From Deltaproteobacteria bacterium (GTDB lineage: Bacteria; Myxococcota_A; UBA9160; JAFDET01): 7,559 nt of DNA. Under the pieces are notes generated by a model, which saw only the letters and a program-made list of their open reading frames with translations, had not been told where the DNA came from and did not search any database. The stretch is from positions 1 through 7,559 of the forward strand of contig JAFDET010000155.1 of assembly GCA_019310195.1 (NCBI GenBank), in the 5' to 3' direction. The first letter of the stretch is position 1. Every line of letters begins with the position of its first letter. The translations under genes and the position numbers were made by a program. Positions 6,027 to 7,559 of the stretch are shown here, piece by piece.

Positions 6027-6787
6027 GCGGCGCGGCCGACGCCGCTGCGCCTTCCGCACCGGCCCGGCATCTGGACCTGTGGGTCGCGCGGGCGCTCACC
6101 CTGGGCCCCGTCGTGCTGGCCTTTCCCGTCGCCACGGCGGCCGTCTTCGGCTTCGGTGCGGACCGCGATCGCACCGCGGACGTGCTGGCGGTGGTGTACT
6201 CCGCGGGCCTCTTCTCGGCCTTCACGACCTCGCTCTGGCCGCTCCCGAGCCTGCGCTCCTGGAGCCGCTTCCAACGCATCCAGTCGATGTGTCTGCTCTT
6301 CATGGTCGTGTCGTACGTGACCCATCTGACCTGGGAGCTCGGCTGGCTGCTGCTTCACGACACGATCCAGGCCTCGCGGGACGCGGCCTGGGCCTACCCC
6401 TGGTGGGCCTACATCGACGGCGGCGACCTTCGTTACGCCGGGAGCTCCTCGCAGCTCCTGACCATGGAGGGGCTGTCGGTCTTGAACGGCGCGATCGGAA
6501 TGCTGGGGCTGACCCTCTGGCACCGCTCTCGCCACACGGATCCTCGGGGCGTGCTGCTCTGCATGGCGACGGCGGTGGTCCACCTGTACTCCGCCACGCT
6601 CTACTACGGCGCCGAGATCCTCGACGGCCTTCCCAACGTCGACACGGCCAGCTTCCTGGACACGTGGATCAAGTTCGGCCTGGCCAACGCCCCGTGGCTG
6701 GTGTTCCCCTGGTTCGTTCTCTACTGGGGCGGCTGCACGCTGAGGAACCTGCCCCGGGACGGATCGGCCGCACCCGGACGCGCCTAG
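6023..6787 (+). CDS. Emopamil-binding protein (EBP)-like membrane sterol isomerase homologue
   Basis: This 254-residue membrane protein has about six hydrophobic segments (roughly 26-46, 53-75, 88-110, 145-167, 177-199 and 217-238). It matches the EBP/EXPERA superfamily, whose best-known member shifts the sterol double bond from delta8 to delta7. Compared from memory with human EBP, the key residues are present in order: H101-x3-E105 (human H77/E81), W127-x2-Y130 then GD-x-RY at 134-138 (human W-x2-Y-x2-GD-x-RY), M148-E149 (E123) with serine 152 for T126, and N222-x2-W225 (N194/W197). Spacings between these residues differ by only one or two. The N-terminus appears to carry one extra hydrophobic segment. 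The start is the ATG overlapping the stop of the NTF2-like gene; the frame is open further upstream, but that stretch overlaps the other gene and does not look coding. The TAG stop is shared as a CTAG palindrome with the converging pseudogene. Sterol isomerase activity is inferred, and a related lipid is equally possible. Confidence 0.82.
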   Translation: MSGAADAAAPSAPARHLDLWVARALTLGPVVLAFPVATAAVFGFGADRDRTADVLAVVYSAGLFSAFTTSLWPLPSLRSWSRFQRIQSMCLLFMVVSYVTHLTWELGWLLLHDTIQASRDAAWAYPWWAYIDGGDLRYAGSSSQLLTMEGLSVLNGAIGMLGLTLWHRSRHTDPRGVLLCMATAVVHLYSATLYYGAEILDGLPNVDTASFLDTWIKFGLANAPWLVFPWFVLYWGGCTLRNLPRDGSAAPGRA

Positions 6788-7281
6788 CGCGACGAGGTCC
6801 GAGCGCCGGCCAGGCCGACCAAGCCGAGCCCGAGCAGCAGGGCGGTGGCCGGCTCGGGGACCCGGCGTGCAGCACCTCGCCGTCGGGGGCCGTGAGCTCG
6901 CAGGCGATCGACTGGCCGCCTTGGTCGAACATCTCGATTTCGTCCAGCTCGAAGGTGTTCACGAAGTGGGCGATCAGACCCGTGGTCGAGGTCTGGATGT
7001 TCATGCTTATGCCGATGGTCCGGTCGACCCCCGGCTGAAGCCCCAGTCCACCACGATGATCTCGGAGTAGGCGCTTCCGCTGGGGCCGAGGTCGTAGAAG
7101 GCCTGGCTCGGGTTGGCGGTGGGGTTGAGCGGCTCGCGCTGAGGACGGTTCCACCGGAGAAGTCGAGGGTGAGCGCGCCCGTGGCGCCGGCGGGCGGAGC
7201 CAGAGGGGGACCGGCGCCCGAGAGCGTGCGGTTGTGGCAAACTGCCCCACCGCATACTATGGCCCGCCATGCGGAGCGCAC
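6784..7281 (-). pseudogene. Frameshifted PEP-CTERM exported protein gene
   Basis: Reading leftward on the minus strand, protein-like sequence hops between frames. The pieces are GALTLDFSGGTVLSA (about 7179-7135), EPLNPTANPSQAFYDLGPSG through VVDWGF (about 7135-7037), QPGVDRTIGISM through DGEVLHAG (about 7037-6861), and VPEPATALLLGLGLVGLAGARTSSR-stop (6861-6784). The last is a textbook PEP-CTERM tail: a VPEP motif, a hydrophobic helix and an Arg-containing end, which exosortase systems use for sorting to the cell surface. Each junction is repaired by adding back one base, near 7135 (GCGAG), near 7036 (TTCAG) and near 6861 (the GGG before TCCCC). No signal peptide is recognisable at the 5' end, which runs into the divergent gene at 7269, so the boundary at 7281 is approximate. 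The EBP-like and other plus-strand genes have intact frames, which favours real decay over sequencing error, but error is not excluded. The original function is unknown. Confidence 0.7.
7232..7260 (+). promoter_or_regulatory. Possible promoter for the Cys/His-rich gene
   Basis: TTGTGG at 7232-7237 and TACTAT at 7255-7260 are 17 bp apart, matching the -35 and -10 consensus at 3 and 4 of 6 positions. Transcription would start within a few bases of the ATG at 7269. No Shine-Dalgarno sequence precedes that ATG, so the message may be leaderless. This is weak, pattern-only evidence. Confidence 0.25.
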
Positions 7282-7559
7282 GCGTCGTCTTCGTCGCCTT
7301 CGTCGCAGCGAGCCACCTGGCAGCGCTCTTCACCCCGTGCCCCAGCCTGGACCTCGCGACCTCCGGCGTCGCGCTGGAAGCCCACGCGGGGCATCGCGCC
7401 GACCCGGGCTCGCAGGGCGCCCATCACGCAGCGGCTGCAGAGCACCCGTGCCACGGCCCGCCCCATGCGCTCGTCGCGCAGTGCCCGTGCGGCTGCGACG
7501 ACGCGAGCCCCGCTGCGGCTGTGCCCGGTGCCGGCGATGGACTCCTGGCCTCGCGACTG
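7269..7559 (+). CDS. Cys/His-rich putative exported protein, 3' end cut by window
   Basis: An ATG at 7269 opens a frame of 97 codons with no stop before the window ends. Residues 1-22 (MRSARVVFVAFVAASHLAAL...) form a basic start plus hydrophobic stretch, suggesting a signal peptide or membrane anchor. The following region is rich in His (39, 42, 52, 53, 59, 62, 66) and Cys (61, 72, 74, 76), with EHPCHGPPH and QCPCGCDD clusters that could bind metal. I do not recognise a family. A second frame starting at ATG 7259 is Arg-rich and looks like a shadow of this one. The gene diverges from the PEP-CTERM remnant, whose 5' end it overlaps, so it may have a different history from the operons to its left. 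Metal binding and export are inferences. Confidence 0.55.
   Translation, partial: MRSARVVFVAFVAASHLAALFTPCPSLDLATSGVALEAHAGHRADPGSQGAHHAAAAEHPCHGPPHALVAQCPCGCDDASPAAAVPGAGDGLLASRL

Noticed and set aside
6867..7070. Short plus-strand open frame in the region after the EBP-like gene
   Set aside because: It is the antisense of the PEP-CTERM remnant. The minus-strand pieces make better protein sense and end in a recognisable sorting signal.
1..7559. Mobile element, CRISPR array, tRNA or rRNA
   Set aside because: No repeat-spacer pattern, transposase motif, terminal inverted repeats or RNA gene signature was seen on either strand.

Overview
The window is GC-rich DNA (roughly 70% by eye, not computed). 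Six plus-strand genes are packed head to tail, followed by a decayed minus-strand gene and the first part of a seventh plus-strand gene that runs off the right edge. A twin-arginine (Tat) signal, a c-type cytochrome domain and a PEP-CTERM sorting tail indicate a Gram-negative bacterium with an exosortase system. An uncultured deltaproteobacterial or Myxococcota-type lineage would fit the composition and the sterol-isomerase-like gene, but the lineage is an inference.

Left part (1-1264): a membrane CDP-alcohol phosphatidyltransferase with a complete catalytic motif and a degenerate nucleotidyltransferase-like N-terminal region. Its start is uncertain, and a run of nine G lies among the candidate starts.

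Middle part (about 1261-5509): a sigma70-like promoter (TTGACC, 17 bp, TAAGAT) overlaps the stop codon of the first gene. It precedes a likely operon of three genes: a radical SAM enzyme, a Tat-exported flavin amine oxidase fused in one polypeptide to a class I cytochrome c, and a GPH/MelB-type MFS transporter that overlaps the fusion gene by four bases. The fusion suggests a periplasmic dehydrogenase that passes substrate electrons through its own heme to the respiratory chain. The radical SAM enzyme and the transporter would supply, modify or move the substrate. The substrate itself is not visible.

Right-middle part (5597-6787): an NTF2/SnoaL-like protein overlaps, by an ATGA junction, a membrane protein that matches the emopamil-binding protein (EBP, sterol delta8-delta7 isomerase) family at nearly every key residue. 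This pair could act on a sterol, steroid or other isoprenoid lipid.

Right end (6784-7559): a PEP-CTERM protein gene on the minus strand is broken by three apparent single-base deletions and lacks a recognisable signal peptide. It shares its palindromic CTAG stop with the EBP-like gene. A Cys/His-rich putative exported protein starts at 7269 and is cut by the window edge.

The most notable contents are the amine oxidase-cytochrome c fusion with its radical SAM and transporter neighbours, and the bacterial EBP homologue coupled to an NTF2-like protein. No tRNA, rRNA, CRISPR array, transposase or attachment site was seen.
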